A DNA stretch of 64,000 nt. It comes from JACKII01 sp963807085 (GTDB lineage Bacteria > Pseudomonadota > Alphaproteobacteria > Bin95). Where the stretch lies: NCBI GenBank assembly GCA_963807085.1, contig CAWEBB010000018.1, forward strand, positions 73,542 through 137,541, read 5' to 3'. A program made the position numbers and the translations under genes. Under the pieces are notes generated by a model. It made no database searches. It worked only from the letters and a program-made list of their open reading frames with translations, and was not told the origin of the DNA. This document shows positions 33,381-44,500 of the stretch, one piece after another; the stretch's first letter is position 1; each line of letters opens with the position of its first letter.

Positions 33381-36197
33381 TCACTGGCCGAGACCGCCCC
33401 TCAATAGGTCGGCGCTGATGCGCTCGCCGGCCTGGATAGCCTCCAGGATCGGCTCCAGCCTGCCACTCAGATTGATGTTGAAAACGAACGGATGTCCGTC
33501 GAGAACCGCAGGGTTGTTGCCTTCCAGGCGGATGGCCAGACTTAATTCCCCGTCCAGCGGCTTGGAAACGTCGAGGCTGAGCACCTTGTAGTGGAAATCC
33601 TCCAGCGTGCGCACCGCCAGCTCCACCTGCTCGCCGGCGCTGGTGAGCGTGTCCCGGGCGGCGCCGAAATTCACCTGAAGCACGCCCGGCTGCTGTCCGT
33701 CCAGATGCCCGTTCCCGATGGCGATGCCGGCCGGCCGGATGCGGACCGGGACCGTGCCGGAAAGCAGACCGGTGCCGCTCAGACCCTCGATCTTCCATTC
33801 CCGCAGCAACCGCTCCAGCGGCAGCGCGGCAATTTCCACCTGCAGATCGGCGGCCCCGTCTCGGTACTCCGCCCGCCCAACCGTGACCGTTCCCCCGGCA
33901 AGGTCGGCGCTGGCCTCCCGCAGAACGATCGTCTGGCCACGGCTACCCTTGGGGATGGCGAAAATGGCCCGCACATTCTCCAGCGGCACCCCTGCCACCA
34001 CCCGGCGCAGCGTCAGCGTCTGCTCGCCGGCGGTCGCGAGCGGCCGCACCGACGGCAGGGTGATGGTTCCGCTCAACCCCTCGGCCTGAACACCGCTCAG
34101 GTTGGCGGAAACATCCTCGAGAACAACCCGCGCTGTCAGGCTCGGCGCCTGCGCAGGATCGATACCAGCGGTTCCGGACACGGTAACTTTCCCTGTTACT
34201 TCTTGGATAGTCCTGAGAGATGAAGATAGGTTTTTCGGCTGAAGGGCGCCCGGCATGAAGGAGAAAGCCGCCGGCCCGTAGCGGACGTCGGCGCTCTGCC
34301 GCTTCACATCGGCGGTCAGCATCAGGGGGACGCGGGCGCTGCCCCCGTGCATAGAGGCATCGCCGGAAAGCTTGACCGCGTTCCCAGCCCTCTCGCCTTC
34401 CAGCCGGAGCGACACGGGCGTGAATCGGCCTTGGCGGAGCAAGTCACTGACATTCATCGTCAGCGACACCGGTCCATCTGCGAACGGTAATGTCACGGCG
34501 GCGTCTGAAATGCGAATGTCCGCCTCCGGCACCGTGGCCGCAACACCTGTCAGCGATACGCCGCCACCGACTATCGGTTGTGGTTCCTGTATTCCCTGCG
34601 CATTGATCTCCGCTGCCGCTCGCTCCCAGGCAACAGAAACGGGTTTCGCGCCCTTGCCCGTCATCACCTCGCCCTGCCCCGGCGCCACGACGAGTTGCGC
34701 CAACAGGGCGTTGCTTTCGTAGCGGAGTTGATCTGCCGTAAGGGCGAGCGGCTCCACGAACGCCGCCGCGTCCGGCACGCTTAGCCCCGTCGCCGTCGCC
34801 GACAGGCCATCGGCATTGAGTATCGGCGCCGACACTGGGCCGGAGAAATCGAACGGCGTTGCTGCTTCCAGCCGATCCAGCGCTGCGGCCGATGTGGTGA
34901 TGCCGCTCGCAGACAGTGATGCAGTACCGTTGAATTTCTGAGGGTTATCAAAAGATCCTGAACCGGCAACTTCAATATCGACCACGTCCGCGTACCCGCT
35001 GTTTTCGCCCACTCTGATGGGGATCGAGCGTGCCTGCATTCTTGCCTGGTGCAGCCGTACCGTCGCAGCCCGGCCTTCGCCTGCGGCGTCGAACGTGAGC
35101 GTCGCCTCTCCCTCTGCCAGCCGGGCGCTGGCCAACACCGAACCCGTCCAATCGCCGGTGATGACACCATCGGCGAGAGCCACGGAGGCTTCGGCCTGTT
35201 CAATATCGACCGTCAGCGCTTGCACCGGCGGAAGATCTAGGGCGATTCGCTCCAGCGTTTCCGCCGTTACCCCGGTCACGGCTACCGAGGCGGACGTGGG
35301 CAGCACGAGCGCGATGGCGCTGCCGTCACCCTCGACCCGCAGCGGGAGGGTCCCGGAGAGGAATTCATCGGCAAATGGACTTTGCACTTTGTCCAGGTCC
35401 AGCCGGGCCTTCAGGGCAAAAGGCATGGCCAGCCAGGCTTTACTGTCCAGTACCGCCTCTTGCGGCGCGGCGATCTGGCCGGTCAGCACGTACCGGACCC
35501 TGCCCTGTTTCAGCAACGCAGCCGCCCGCTCTGCCAAAGCTCCGGCCTCGGAAAGCGCCGAAGCGTCGGCTTCCCCAGTACTTTCCAGTACAACCAGATT
35601 CGCGCCGTCCCGCTCCTCTGTCCGCACGCTCAGCGCCGCCGTCGCATAGGCCGTATGAAGGTCGCCGTCGATATCGGCCGTGAGGCCAGCCGCACCAGGG
35701 GTCACCTCGCCCGTCAGTTTCAGAACGCCGTTACCGGCGGGTGTTCCGCGGAATTGGATTTCCGCATCCCGCAGTTCAACAGGGGGAAGGTTGGACGGCA
35801 GAACGAGTGGATCATTGGTCGCCGGTTCCGCTGGCGTTGTGCCCAAGTTCTCCGAAGAAACAAGCGTATTCAGCTCTGTATCGTCAGCATTTTGTACGAC
35901 TAATTGAAGTTTTGTAACCACCACTCGTTCGAGTTCCCCACGCACGAGACGGAGGGGTTGAAACCGCAATTCCACCCGGTCCGCCGATGGCAGGTCCGGC
36001 CCAAGGTCGACGTTCTCGGCAACGATCCGGTGCAGGTCAACCTCCGTGACCGCCAGTGAGGCTTGATCGAACCCATAATACGCCAGGGCATACTCGCCGG
36101 CCGCCTCCAGCACCGAGACGCGCCACACCACCAGCGCGCCGAGCGCAACTGCCAGGACCAACAGCAGGCCGAGCAGGAGATTGCGCAGCGTTCTCAC
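33381..36197 (-). CDS. ydbH: YdbH-like AsmA-family intermembrane lipid bridge protein
   Basis: A 938-residue protein with one N-terminal inner-membrane helix (NLLLGLLLVLAVALGALVVW) followed by a long beta-rich periplasmic groove. It belongs to the YdbH domain family. Repeating segments such as PLRVEGDGSAIALVLPTS and a C-terminal HPFVFNINLSGRLEPILEAI are seen. YdbH, TamB and YhdP are partly redundant phospholipid bridges between inner and outer membranes in E. coli. The order ydbH-ynbE-ydbL is the same here. ATG 36197 is the family start. Intact reading frame. Confidence 0.87.
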   Translation of the reverse strand: MRTLRNLLLGLLLVLAVALGALVVWRVSVLEAAGEYALAYYGFDQASLAVTEVDLHRIVAENVDLGPDLPSADRVELRFQPLRLVRGELERVVVTKLQLVVQNADDTELNTLVSSENLGTTPAEPATNDPLVLPSNLPPVELRDAEIQFRGTPAGNGVLKLTGEVTPGAAGLTADIDGDLHTAYATAALSVRTEERDGANLVVLESTGEADASALSEAGALAERAAALLKQGRVRYVLTGQIAAPQEAVLDSKAWLAMPFALKARLDLDKVQSPFADEFLSGTLPLRVEGDGSAIALVLPTSASVAVTGVTAETLERIALDLPPVQALTVDIEQAEASVALADGVITGDWTGSVLASARLAEGEATLTFDAAGEGRAATVRLHQARMQARSIPIRVGENSGYADVVDIEVAGSGSFDNPQKFNGTASLSASGITTSAAALDRLEAATPFDFSGPVSAPILNADGLSATATGLSVPDAAAFVEPLALTADQLRYESNALLAQLVVAPGQGEVMTGKGAKPVSVAWERAAAEINAQGIQEPQPIVGGGVSLTGVAATVPEADIRISDAAVTLPFADGPVSLTMNVSDLLRQGRFTPVSLRLEGERAGNAVKLSGDASMHGGSARVPLMLTADVKRQSADVRYGPAAFSFMPGALQPKNLSSSLRTIQEVTGKVTVSGTAGIDPAQAPSLTARVVLEDVSANLSGVQAEGLSGTITLPSVRPLATAGEQTLTLRRVVAGVPLENVRAIFAIPKGSRGQTIVLREASADLAGGTVTVGRAEYRDGAADLQVEIAALPLERLLREWKIEGLSGTGLLSGTVPVRIRPAGIAIGNGHLDGQQPGVLQVNFGAARDTLTSAGEQVELAVRTLEDFHYKVLSLDVSKPLDGELSLAIRLEGNNPAVLDGHPFVFNINLSGRLEPILEAIQAGERISADLLRGGLGQ

Positions 36198-36314
36198 CAG
36201 TTAGGTATTCCCTCGCGCCGTGGTCTGGTTAAATGTTCCAATACCGCAATCACTCAATGGCCGGACATTGGCAGGGCCAATACAAGTGGCAGGATCAACC
36301 GTGGAGAGACTATC

Positions 36315-37158
36315 ATGAGCGAACGCAAACTGCAGGGTAAAGTGGCCCTCATCACCGGCGGCGCCCGCGGGCTCGGACGGGGATATGCGCTGCGCCTCGC
36401 CAGGCTGGGGGCGGACGTCGCGATCATTGATCGGAATTTGCGCGCGGCAGAGGTCTATGCCTTTGAACGCGAACAACTCACGGCCGCGACCGTGATGGCC
36501 GAATGTGAGGCGCTTGGCGTCCGCTCCATGGGTCTGGAGGCCGACCTGACCGACCGGGCGGCGGCCAAGAAAGCAATCGACGAAATCGCATCCGCCATGG
36601 GGCGGCTCGATATCGTCGTGGCGAACGCCGGCGGCGGCACGGTCCTGTTTGCCGATGAGCAGAGCAGCAGCAGCGCCGGCGGCTCCAACGAGGTGCTGGA
36701 CCAGGTGACGACCGGCACGCCCTCCGACACGCCGGAGGAAATGTTGACCCGAGTCGATGGATATCAACATCAAGACCTGCATGTACACTTGCATGGCCGC
36801 GACTCCGCACCTGAAAGCCGCGGGCGGGGGTCGGATCGTGACTGTGTCCTCGACCGCCGGCGTGGATGCCAGGGGCGCCTACCACCCCTATGGCACCGCC
36901 AAGGCGGCCATCATTCACTACACCCGCGCGCTGGCGCAGGAGCTGGGCCCCTTCAACATCAACGTCAACGCCATCGCACCCGGCATCATCCGCACCGGCC
37001 GCCTCGGCGACCGAGCCGCCGTCGCGCGGGAAAAGGTGCCGCTGCAGCGCGAAGGCACGATCGAGGATTGCGCCGGCGTCGTGGAGTTTCTGGTGACGGA
37101 TCTCTCCGCCTATGTGACCGGCCGCATCATCCTGATCGACGGCGGAATGTTGCATTGA
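36315..37158 (+). CDS. Short-chain dehydrogenase/reductase, frameshifted near 36757
   Basis: An SDR oxidoreductase of about 280 residues, read in two frames. First part: LQGKVALITGGARGLGRGYA (NAD site TGxxxGxG) and DIVVANAGGGTVLF. Second part: MDINIKTCMYTCMAATPHLK, the catalytic Ser in VTVSSTAG, and Tyr-x3-Lys in YGTAK. The C-terminal GRIILIDGG follows. Removing one base within GTCGATGG at 36753-36760 restores the frame. An inserted acidic Ser/Gly-rich loop (about residues 113-130) is unusual. GGAGAG lies 5-6 bases before ATG 36315. Substrate unknown. Confidence 0.82.
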
Positions 37159-37195
37159 GCGAGCCCTGATCGCCTGACCCGAAGCGCCTTCACCC

Positions 37196-37585
37196 ATGTC
37201 CTTCCCCTCAATCCGCACCCTTGTCGGCCTTGGCGCCGGGGCGGTTTATGTCTGGCGCGTGCAGGAGCCAAAGGCATCCTACGCCGTGGTCTACGATATT
37301 ACGGACTGGACGACGGACACACTCTCCCGTCTGTTCGTCACCGGCGACGCCGCGACCGAGTTCCTCCGAAACGCGCTCAACCTGGTCCTGGTCGATCAGC
37401 TCGAAGGGTTTCTGATCGGCATCGCGGTCGCCACCCTGCTCTCCGCCGTATTCTGGCCGTTCAAGGCAGGCGGACGGTGGTGCTGGGCCAAGATTCATGG
37501 GAGACGCAGACGCCGCCAGGGAAAGGCCGAGGCCGCCCATCTGGAATACGGACCACCGCCGGGGGAGCGGAATTCGCGCAGGTAA
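37196..37585 (+). CDS. Hypothetical membrane protein
   Basis: A 129-residue protein not recognised from any family. It has an N-terminal hydrophobic stretch (TLVGLGAGAVYVW) and a second near residues 66-90 (LVDQLEGFLIGIAVATLLSAVFW), followed by a basic tail (GRRRRRQGK). The codon use looks like the neighbours. It starts 37 bp after the SDR gene, and hyuB begins 141 bp later, so it may belong to that small unit. No clear Shine-Dalgarno site is visible. Coding status is moderate. Confidence 0.5.
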   Translation: MSFPSIRTLVGLGAGAVYVWRVQEPKASYAVVYDITDWTTDTLSRLFVTGDAATEFLRNALNLVLVDQLEGFLIGIAVATLLSAVFWPFKAGGRWCWAKIHGRRRRRQGKAEAAHLEYGPPPGERNSRR

Positions 37586-37726
37586 AGCGTACCTCCCCGG
37601 TCTCGTTCCTGGTTTTCAAGGGAAGTCGTTACATGCATGCTTGATCGTCGGCACGCTTCCGGGCACGTTTCCGCCTCCGATCGCTCCGCCCCCGCCCATC
37701 CAACCCCTGAACCACCGAGTTTCCTG

Positions 37727-39388
37727 ATGCCAACCGCCTCTCTCGACAACACGCCCGATCCGATCACCGTTTCGGTTATTCAGCACCGGCTGACCGCCAT
37801 TGTCGAGGAGATGGGCGAGGCGATGCTGCGCACCAGTTACAGCCAGATCCTGAACTCATCGCGCGACTTCTCCACCGCACTTTGCGACGCAGAGGTCCGG
37901 CTGGTGGCGCAGGCGGAACACATCCCCGTGCATGTCGGCGCCCTCACTTGGGCGCTGAAGGAAGTGGTAGAACGCTTTGACGGACAAGTGCAAAAAGGCG
38001 ATCTCTATCTTCTGAACGACCCCTATCGCGGCGGCTCCCATCTGCCGGACGTGACGGCGTTCGTGCCCGTATTCGCGGGCGAGAGACTGCTGTTCTGGAC
38101 GGTCAACCGCGCCCACCACTCCGACATCGGCGGCACGACTCACGGCGCCTACAATCCCGAAGCGACAGAGATCTTTCACGAAGGCATCCGCCTGCCGCCG
38201 ATCAAGCTGTACGACCGGGGGGTCTGCCGCGATGATCTGCTGGATATGCTGGCGCTGAACGTTCGCCTCCCCCGCGATTTCCGCGGCGATCTGGCCGCAC
38301 AACTCGGCTCCGTGCGCCTGGGCGAGCGTCGGATGGAGGCTCTTTTCGCCGATTTCGGTGCGGACACCGTCACCGCCGCGGTCGAACAAATTCTGGACGG
38401 GGCCGAACGCCAGGCCCGCGCGGCGATCGCCGAATGGCCTGACGGCGTCTATGAAGGCTCCGCTTGGCTCGACGATGACGGCTTCGGCCGGGAAGACATC
38501 GAGATCCACGCGAAGGTCACGGTTGCCGGCGAGGCAATCGAGATCGACATGACCGGCTCCGACTTTGAAAGCCGCGGCTTCGTCAATTCCAGCCACGCCA
38601 ACACCCAGTCCGCTATCGCAATGGCCTTTTCCTTCCTGCTGGACCCGGCGACGCCGAAAAACAGCGGCACCATCCGGCCGCTGACGGTGAAGCTGCAACA
38701 GGGCACCATCGTCTGGCCGAACGAGGGCCTGCCCGTCACCATGTGCACCAGTCATTGCGGCAACGAGATCATCGAGGCGGTGATCGTTGCCCTTAGCCAG
38801 GCAACTCCGGAACGGGCGATGGGCGGCTGGGGCCGCCGCCTGCGCCTCGCGATCCAGGGAGACGACCCGCGCACGGGCAAGCGCTTCATCTGGCACATGT
38901 TCCATGCGCGGCCGGGCGGCGGCGGCAGCATTAACGGCGACGGCTGGCATTGCGCCGGCGAATGGCATTCGGCCGGCGGCTTGAAGTTCGGCTCGGTCGA
39001 GGTGGCAGAGGTACGCTTTCCGTTGCTGTTCAAAAGCCACGAGTTCCGGCCGGGCTCCGGCGGCGAAGGCCAATACCGGGGCGGCCTGGGCGCCGTGATG
39101 GAGATGCAGGTGGAGACCGCCGGCCCCGCCCGCGCCAACACCGCCGGCGACGGCATCCGGCATGGCGCGCGCGGCATCGCGGGCGGCAAGGATGGCGCGC
39201 CCCACGACTACCGCCTCCGCCATGCGGCGGACGGTGGCGAGACCCGGCTAAAGAGTAAGCTGGTCGGCGTACCGGTCCAGCCCGGCGACATCTTCTATGT
39301 GCAGTCAGGCGGCGGTGGCGGCTGGGGCGATCCCGGCAGGCGCGACCCCAAGTCAGATGTTGAGGACAGAGATCGCCAGTTGAATTGA
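37727..39388 (+). CDS. hyuB: Hydantoinase B / oxoprolinase family protein
   Basis: A 553-residue HyuB-like protein. Signatures: MGEAMLRTSYSQILNSSRDF, LVAQAEHIPVHVGALTWALK, the metal-site-like LLNDPYRGGSHLPDVTAF and NRAHHSDIGGTTHGAYNPEA. The second half has NSSHANTQSAIAMAFSFLLD, WPNEGLPVTMCTSHCGNEII and the Gly-rich end GDIFYVQSGGGGGWGDP. It normally forms a complex with HyuA (ATP-binding subunit), and no HyuA gene is in the window. ATG 37727 is preferred; no upstream Met suits the family N-terminus. Reaction could be an ATP-dependent hydantoin, oxoproline or acetone carboxylation-type step. Confidence 0.85.
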   Translation: MPTASLDNTPDPITVSVIQHRLTAIVEEMGEAMLRTSYSQILNSSRDFSTALCDAEVRLVAQAEHIPVHVGALTWALKEVVERFDGQVQKGDLYLLNDPYRGGSHLPDVTAFVPVFAGERLLFWTVNRAHHSDIGGTTHGAYNPEATEIFHEGIRLPPIKLYDRGVCRDDLLDMLALNVRLPRDFRGDLAAQLGSVRLGERRMEALFADFGADTVTAAVEQILDGAERQARAAIAEWPDGVYEGSAWLDDDGFGREDIEIHAKVTVAGEAIEIDMTGSDFESRGFVNSSHANTQSAIAMAFSFLLDPATPKNSGTIRPLTVKLQQGTIVWPNEGLPVTMCTSHCGNEIIEAVIVALSQATPERAMGGWGRRLRLAIQGDDPRTGKRFIWHMFHARPGGGGSINGDGWHCAGEWHSAGGLKFGSVEVAEVRFPLLFKSHEFRPGSGGEGQYRGGLGAVMEMQVETAGPARANTAGDGIRHGARGIAGGKDGAPHDYRLRHAADGGETRLKSKLVGVPVQPGDIFYVQSGGGGGWGDPGRRDPKSDVEDRDRQLN

Positions 39389-39734
39389 ACATATGGCAAT
39401 TTGGTGTAGATCCTCGCTCGGGAACGTTTCTTCGGAAAATTCTTCCCAGATCAAGCAGCCAGACCCCGGTGGTCGAAGTCCGCTGGCCCATTATCCAAAA
39501 AAAGGCTAGGTGGATGGCGCATCAGGCTCGGGAGGCCGGACGCTCCGGCCCGAAATACGGTGCGGCAAGAATGCATGATATGGTCTGGTGCCGATCCGTC
39601 GTCAGTACCGTTATGTAAGGTTGGAACAAAGCCCTATGGCCCACAACAATGATCAGAAGCTTTACTCGGTTTTGAACAGGAACAATGGAATGCACGGAAA
39701 CGGCCACCCCACGGGTTCGGCGTAAAGCGGGTCC
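39389..39734. other. Noncoding gap before tamA
   Basis: This 346-bp stretch is less GC-rich than its neighbours. It contains a 7-bp perfect stem GGCCGGA / TCCGGCC (39534-39550, 3-base loop) without a T-run. A candidate short coding frame on the + strand (39385-39618) is unconvincing. Probably the promoter and leader of tamA; no operator recognised. Confidence 0.4.
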
Positions 39735-41589
39735 GTGTTGAAATTTTCGCCTCTGCTTTGGTTGCTTATCTTGATGGCGGTCGTCTTTGGTGTGTCGGTA
39801 CAGCCCGCACTGTCCCAGGAGAACGGTCAGCCTGAAGAGGACGCTTTGTCCGCAGAGAACGCACAGGATAAAATATGCTGCTCTTACGACGTCAGCCTGG
39901 ACGGCTCACCGAATGAGGAGATCACGGACACGTTGGAAAGCGCGCTGTACCTGTATCGCTTCCAGGAAGCCGGCGCGCCAAGCATTCCCTTGCTGCGGCG
40001 GCGGGCGGAAGGCGATCACGACCTGGCAAAGCGGGTGCTCCAGTCCTTCGGCTATTACGAGGCCAAGATATCGTCCGAGGTGCAGCCTGCCGAAGACGAT
40101 GTCTCCGCGACGGTCACCCTGACGATCGATCCCGGCCGCCCGTTCATCCTGTCGCAGCATACGATCGGCATTCCCGATCGCCCGCCGAACGCACGGCCCC
40201 CCCTCCCGGACATTCGCGACCTGGGTTCCCCCGTCGGCGAGACGGCCGTTGCCCAAGAAATTTTGCTCGCGGAATCGGCGGTCCGGCGGTTTCTCCGGCG
40301 GAACGGCTACCCCTACGCCGCCCGGACCGATCGCGATGCCGTCGCCGATCTGGAGCAGGCGGAGATCGCGGTGCACTCAACCTTCAAGGCGGGCCCGAAA
40401 CTTGATTTCGGGGACGTATCTTTCGAAGGCATTCCCGATGTGGACGAAGCCTACCTTCGCACCTATCAGCCATGGAAAGAGGGCGATACGGTGGATGCGA
40501 CGCAGTTGGCGGAATACCAGCAGGAGCTGATCGGGACAGGGCTGTTCAACGCCGGTTCCGTCACCCTGCCCGACACCCCACCGGAAGGCGATACGGCCCC
40601 GGTATCCGTGGTGATGGAACAGCGGCCGTTCCGCACGTTTGAAGCGGGGGTTTGGTATTCCACCGACAAGGGCCCGGGCGTGCTTCTTGACTTCGAACAC
40701 CGCAATCTTTTTGGGGCGAACGAAACGGTCAATCAACTGCTCGAAGCCAGCGCGGAAGACCAAAGGGCGGAGACGCGCTTTCGTAAACCGCAATACAAGC
40801 GGCCAGGCCAGGACCTGATCGCCGGGCTCTCACTGCGCCATATCGAAAGCGATGCCTTTGACGAGACGGGCGGCACGATCAGCGCGGGCCTGGAACGGGA
40901 GCTGACGCCACACCTGCGCGTGGGCGCAGGCGGACTGATCGAGGTTACGGAGTTCGAGCACAAGCAATGCCAGCGGGCTGGCGATTTTGGGCGGTATTCC
41001 AGCATTTATGGAATACGATACATCGAACGACATTCTTAACCCGACCAGCGGCATCCGCAGCCAGGCGCAGGTGACACCATTTGTCGGCACCTTTGCCGGC
41101 GAATTTACGTCCTTTTTAAGCTCCAATCTTACCGGCTCCACTTATATAGCGTTGGATGACGAGGACCGCTTTGTGTTCGCCATTCGCGGGCGGGTCGGCT
41201 CCATCCTGGCGGGGGACATTTCGGACGTTCCCGGCGGGCTGCGCCTGTATTCCGGCGGCGGCGGGTCGGTGCGCGGTTATCAGCAGTATTTTATCGGACC
41301 TCTGGACTCACAAGGCGACCCGACCGGCGGCCTGTCTGTCGTCGAAGCGGGCGCCGAGATGCGTGCCAGGATTTTTGGTGATGTGGGGGCGGTGGTTTTT
41401 CTGGAGGCCGGCTCTGTCGCGGATACGGTGGCGCCCACCTTCTCCCAAGGGGTTCAGTACGCGGCCGGCACCGGCCTGCGCTACTATTCGCCGATCGGAC
41501 CGATCCGCGTGGATGTGGGTGTGCCGCTCAATCCGCGTAGGGTCGACAACAAGTTTGAGGTCTACTTTTCCATCGGGCAGGCGTTCTGA
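39735..41589 (+). CDS. tamA: TamA-like Omp85 outer-membrane assembly protein, frameshifted near 40985
   Basis: TamA of about 617 residues, read in two frames. It begins with a signal peptide (LLWLLILMAVVFGVSVQPALS). POTRA-like repeats follow, with RRFLRRNGYPYAARTDRDAV and LDFGDVSFEGIPDVDEAYL as typical elements. The barrel carries MEYDTSNDILNPTSGIRSQ and GSVRGYQQYFIGPLD, the Omp85 (V)RGY motif. It ends VYFSIGQAF. The first frame stops at 41037-41039; the second frame runs from about 40985 with GGIPAFMEYD. A single-base indel fits. A GTG at 39735 starts it. It overlaps tamB by one base (TGATG). Confidence 0.85.
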
Positions 41590-44500
41590 TGCGGTTCTTG
41601 ATCGTCGTTCTGGTGTTCACCGTCGGCATGCTGGTGCCCGACAATGCCACAGCGCGGTTTTCGCTGCTGGGGTTGAAAAACTCGCTGGTGCAGTTCGCCC
41701 TGGACCGGATCAACGTGCCAGGCTCGCTGGTCATCACTGTAGAGGGCGTGGAAGAGGATAAGGAAGGCGCTACCGACCTGGTTGGTCTGGCGGTCGCCGA
41801 CGGCGACGGTGTTTGGCTGCGGGCAGAGCGAATTTCCATGGGCTGGGTGCCCTCGCGCCTTCTGAAAGGCGAACTGGCGATCACCAAGCTGGTGGCAAGC
41901 AATGTCCAGGTCTTGCGTGCGCCCAATCCGGGACCGGAAGAGAAACCGCCAGAGGACGAGGAATCCGGGCCGGTCGAGATCAAATGGCCGCGGGCGCCGC
42001 TCACCGTCGTGGTGGTGGGGCTACGCCTGAACGGCGTGACAGTCGCGTCCGGTGTGATCGGGGATCAGCCCGTGGCGTTCGATGCCGAAGGCAGCTTGCG
42101 GGATGAAGGCGACCAGCAAACGGCGACCTTTAATCTGACGCGCACGGATGAGGTGGCGGGCCAGATCCGGCTGGACTACCAGCGTGATTTTGAGGCAGAG
42201 ACCCTGCGTCTTTCTCTCGATGCCAATGAAGCGCCCGGCGGACTGGTGGCCTCGCTCGCCGGCCTGCCGCCCGAGTCGGCGGCGGAGGTGCACATCGCCG
42301 GTGACGGGCCGGTGCTGGACTGGCAAGGCGATTTGCGCGCCGACATCGGCAATTTGGGCCGGATGAACGGCCAGATTACGGTGCCGTCAGTTCAGCCGGC
42401 AGAAGTGCGTCTGGATGTGCAAGCCACGGCGCAAGGTGAACTGCAGGCAGCCGCCAAGCCGCTGCTGGATGAGCCCGTAAACCTGAATCTCGATGTCCTG
42501 GCAGAGCCTGACGGGCTGGTGACCCTGCACCGCCTTGACGTGCAGGGCGACTTGGGCTCGGTGTCAGCCAAAGGTTCGTTCGATGCGAACGCCGGCAACG
42601 TGGATTTGGCCGTCGACGCCACCCTTCCGCATATCGGCGAGCCCCTTCTTCCCGGTGCGACGGCTCAAGACATAGGCTTCAAAGGCACAGTTTCCGGCCT
42701 GGTAGATGCGCTGGACGTCTCCGGCAAGTTGCAGATCGCCAACATAGAGAGTCCGGACGCGAGGGTGGCCGATCTGGCGGTGCAGGCGGATGCTCACCTT
42801 TCGCCGGAGACAGTAGACTTTACCGTCACCGGCAACGCGGCGGAAATTACCGCCGACAAACTGGAATTGACCGAGGGGGCACCGGTAACGCTTGATATTG
42901 CGGGCCAACTGAAAGGGAACAGCCTGACCCTCCAAAAGGCGGAGGTAAACGGGCCATTGCTGCACGCGAACGCCGAAGGCAAGGCGGATCTGGCCGGCGG
43001 TCCCGTCGCCCTGACATACAGGGCAGAGGCTGGCGACCTGACCCCGATTGCCGCCGCCTATGGCGCAAATGCCGGCGGGGCGTTCATTGTCGAGGGCGAG
43101 ATTTCCGGCGCACTGGCCAAGCCGACCGTCGAGGGGACGGCGTCGCTCCGGCAACTGATGCTGGACGGCCAGCCGGTCGGTGACGTGGAATTGCAGCACG
43201 ATGTGGCGCTGGGGCAGACGATTGAAGGAACCGCCCAGGTTCGTGCATCGACCGAACCCTATGGCAAGGTCTCGGCGGATACGGCTTTCCAGTTGGATGG
43301 AAACCAACTCACCATCACCAAGCTCCAGGCAAACGGCCTGAGTGTAAACGCGAGCAGCGACGGCACGGTGACGGTCGATCTGGAGAAGACCCTGATTGAC
43401 GGCCGCCTGCAATGGAAAGCGGATAGCCTGGAGCCCGTCGGGCGGGTGGCAGACGTTCCTCTCGCGGGCAGCAGCACCGGCAAACTTCGGCTCAGACCTC
43501 TGGAAGAAAAGCAGGCGGCCGACCTGACAGCGAACATCTCTGGCCTGCGCTCCGGGGAGATGACGGCCCAAAGTATCAACCTGGAAGCCGCCGTGCGTGA
43601 CGCCTTTGCCGAGGCGCCGGGCCTTCGGGCAGACGTGAGCGCGCAGGCCGTGGCGGCGGGAGGCGTTGACCTGCCGAAGCTGGCGCTTAGCGCGAACGGC
43701 ACGTTGGCGGCGCTCGACCTCACGGCCACGGCGGCCGGAACGGCGCCGGACGGCAAGGAAATCGCCGCCGACCTGGCGGCGCGGCTCGGGCTAGCCGGGT
43801 CGGTCCAGACGATCCGGGTTTCCCGGCTGGACGCACAATACGGGCCGGAGCAGGCGCGGCTCGCCTCTCCCCTCAACCTCAGAATAGAAGGAGCCGTCAT
43901 CAGCGCCAAAGGGCTCGATCTCGACGTCCCTTCCGGAAAGGTAACGGGGGATGTAACCCTGGACGGGAGCCGTCTGCGCGGGAATGCGGCCGTCACGCTC
44001 GCCGATTTGGGGCGCTGGGCCGAGCTGGCGGACCTTCCGGTAAAGGGCGGCAAGCTGAATGCGACCGCGGAATTCGACACCAAACGGTCGGCGACGCTGA
44101 ACATGTCTATCCGTGATCTGGCCACCGATGAACTGCCGCCCGGCGCGAGCGGCCTGAACGCCGACATTGCGGCCGACTGGAACGGCAGGGAGGCCGTCGC
44201 CACCGCCACGGTCACGGGCGGGTTCGGCGAACCGCTCAAGGCGAACGCCCGGATGGCGTTGCGGCCGTCGTCGGGACTGTTGCCGGTGCCGAACAAGAAT
44301 GCCCCCTTGGAGGGAGCGGTCGAATGGGCTGGGGATCTTGACGCGCTCTGGGCGATGGTGCCTGCGCCCGATCACTACCTTCAGGGCAAGGCGGACGTGG
44401 ACCTGAAAATCGGCGGCACCGTTTCCGAGCCAACCGTGGCAGGCAAGATCGAACTGACCGATGGCCGCTATGAAAATCTGGAAACCGGCACCATTCTGGC

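Noticed and set aside
37856..39223. 455-codon open frame on the minus strand
   Set aside because: Antisense shadow of hyuB.
39385..39618. 77-codon frame before tamA
   Set aside because: No ribosome site, low-complexity composition and no recognisable family; treated as noncoding.
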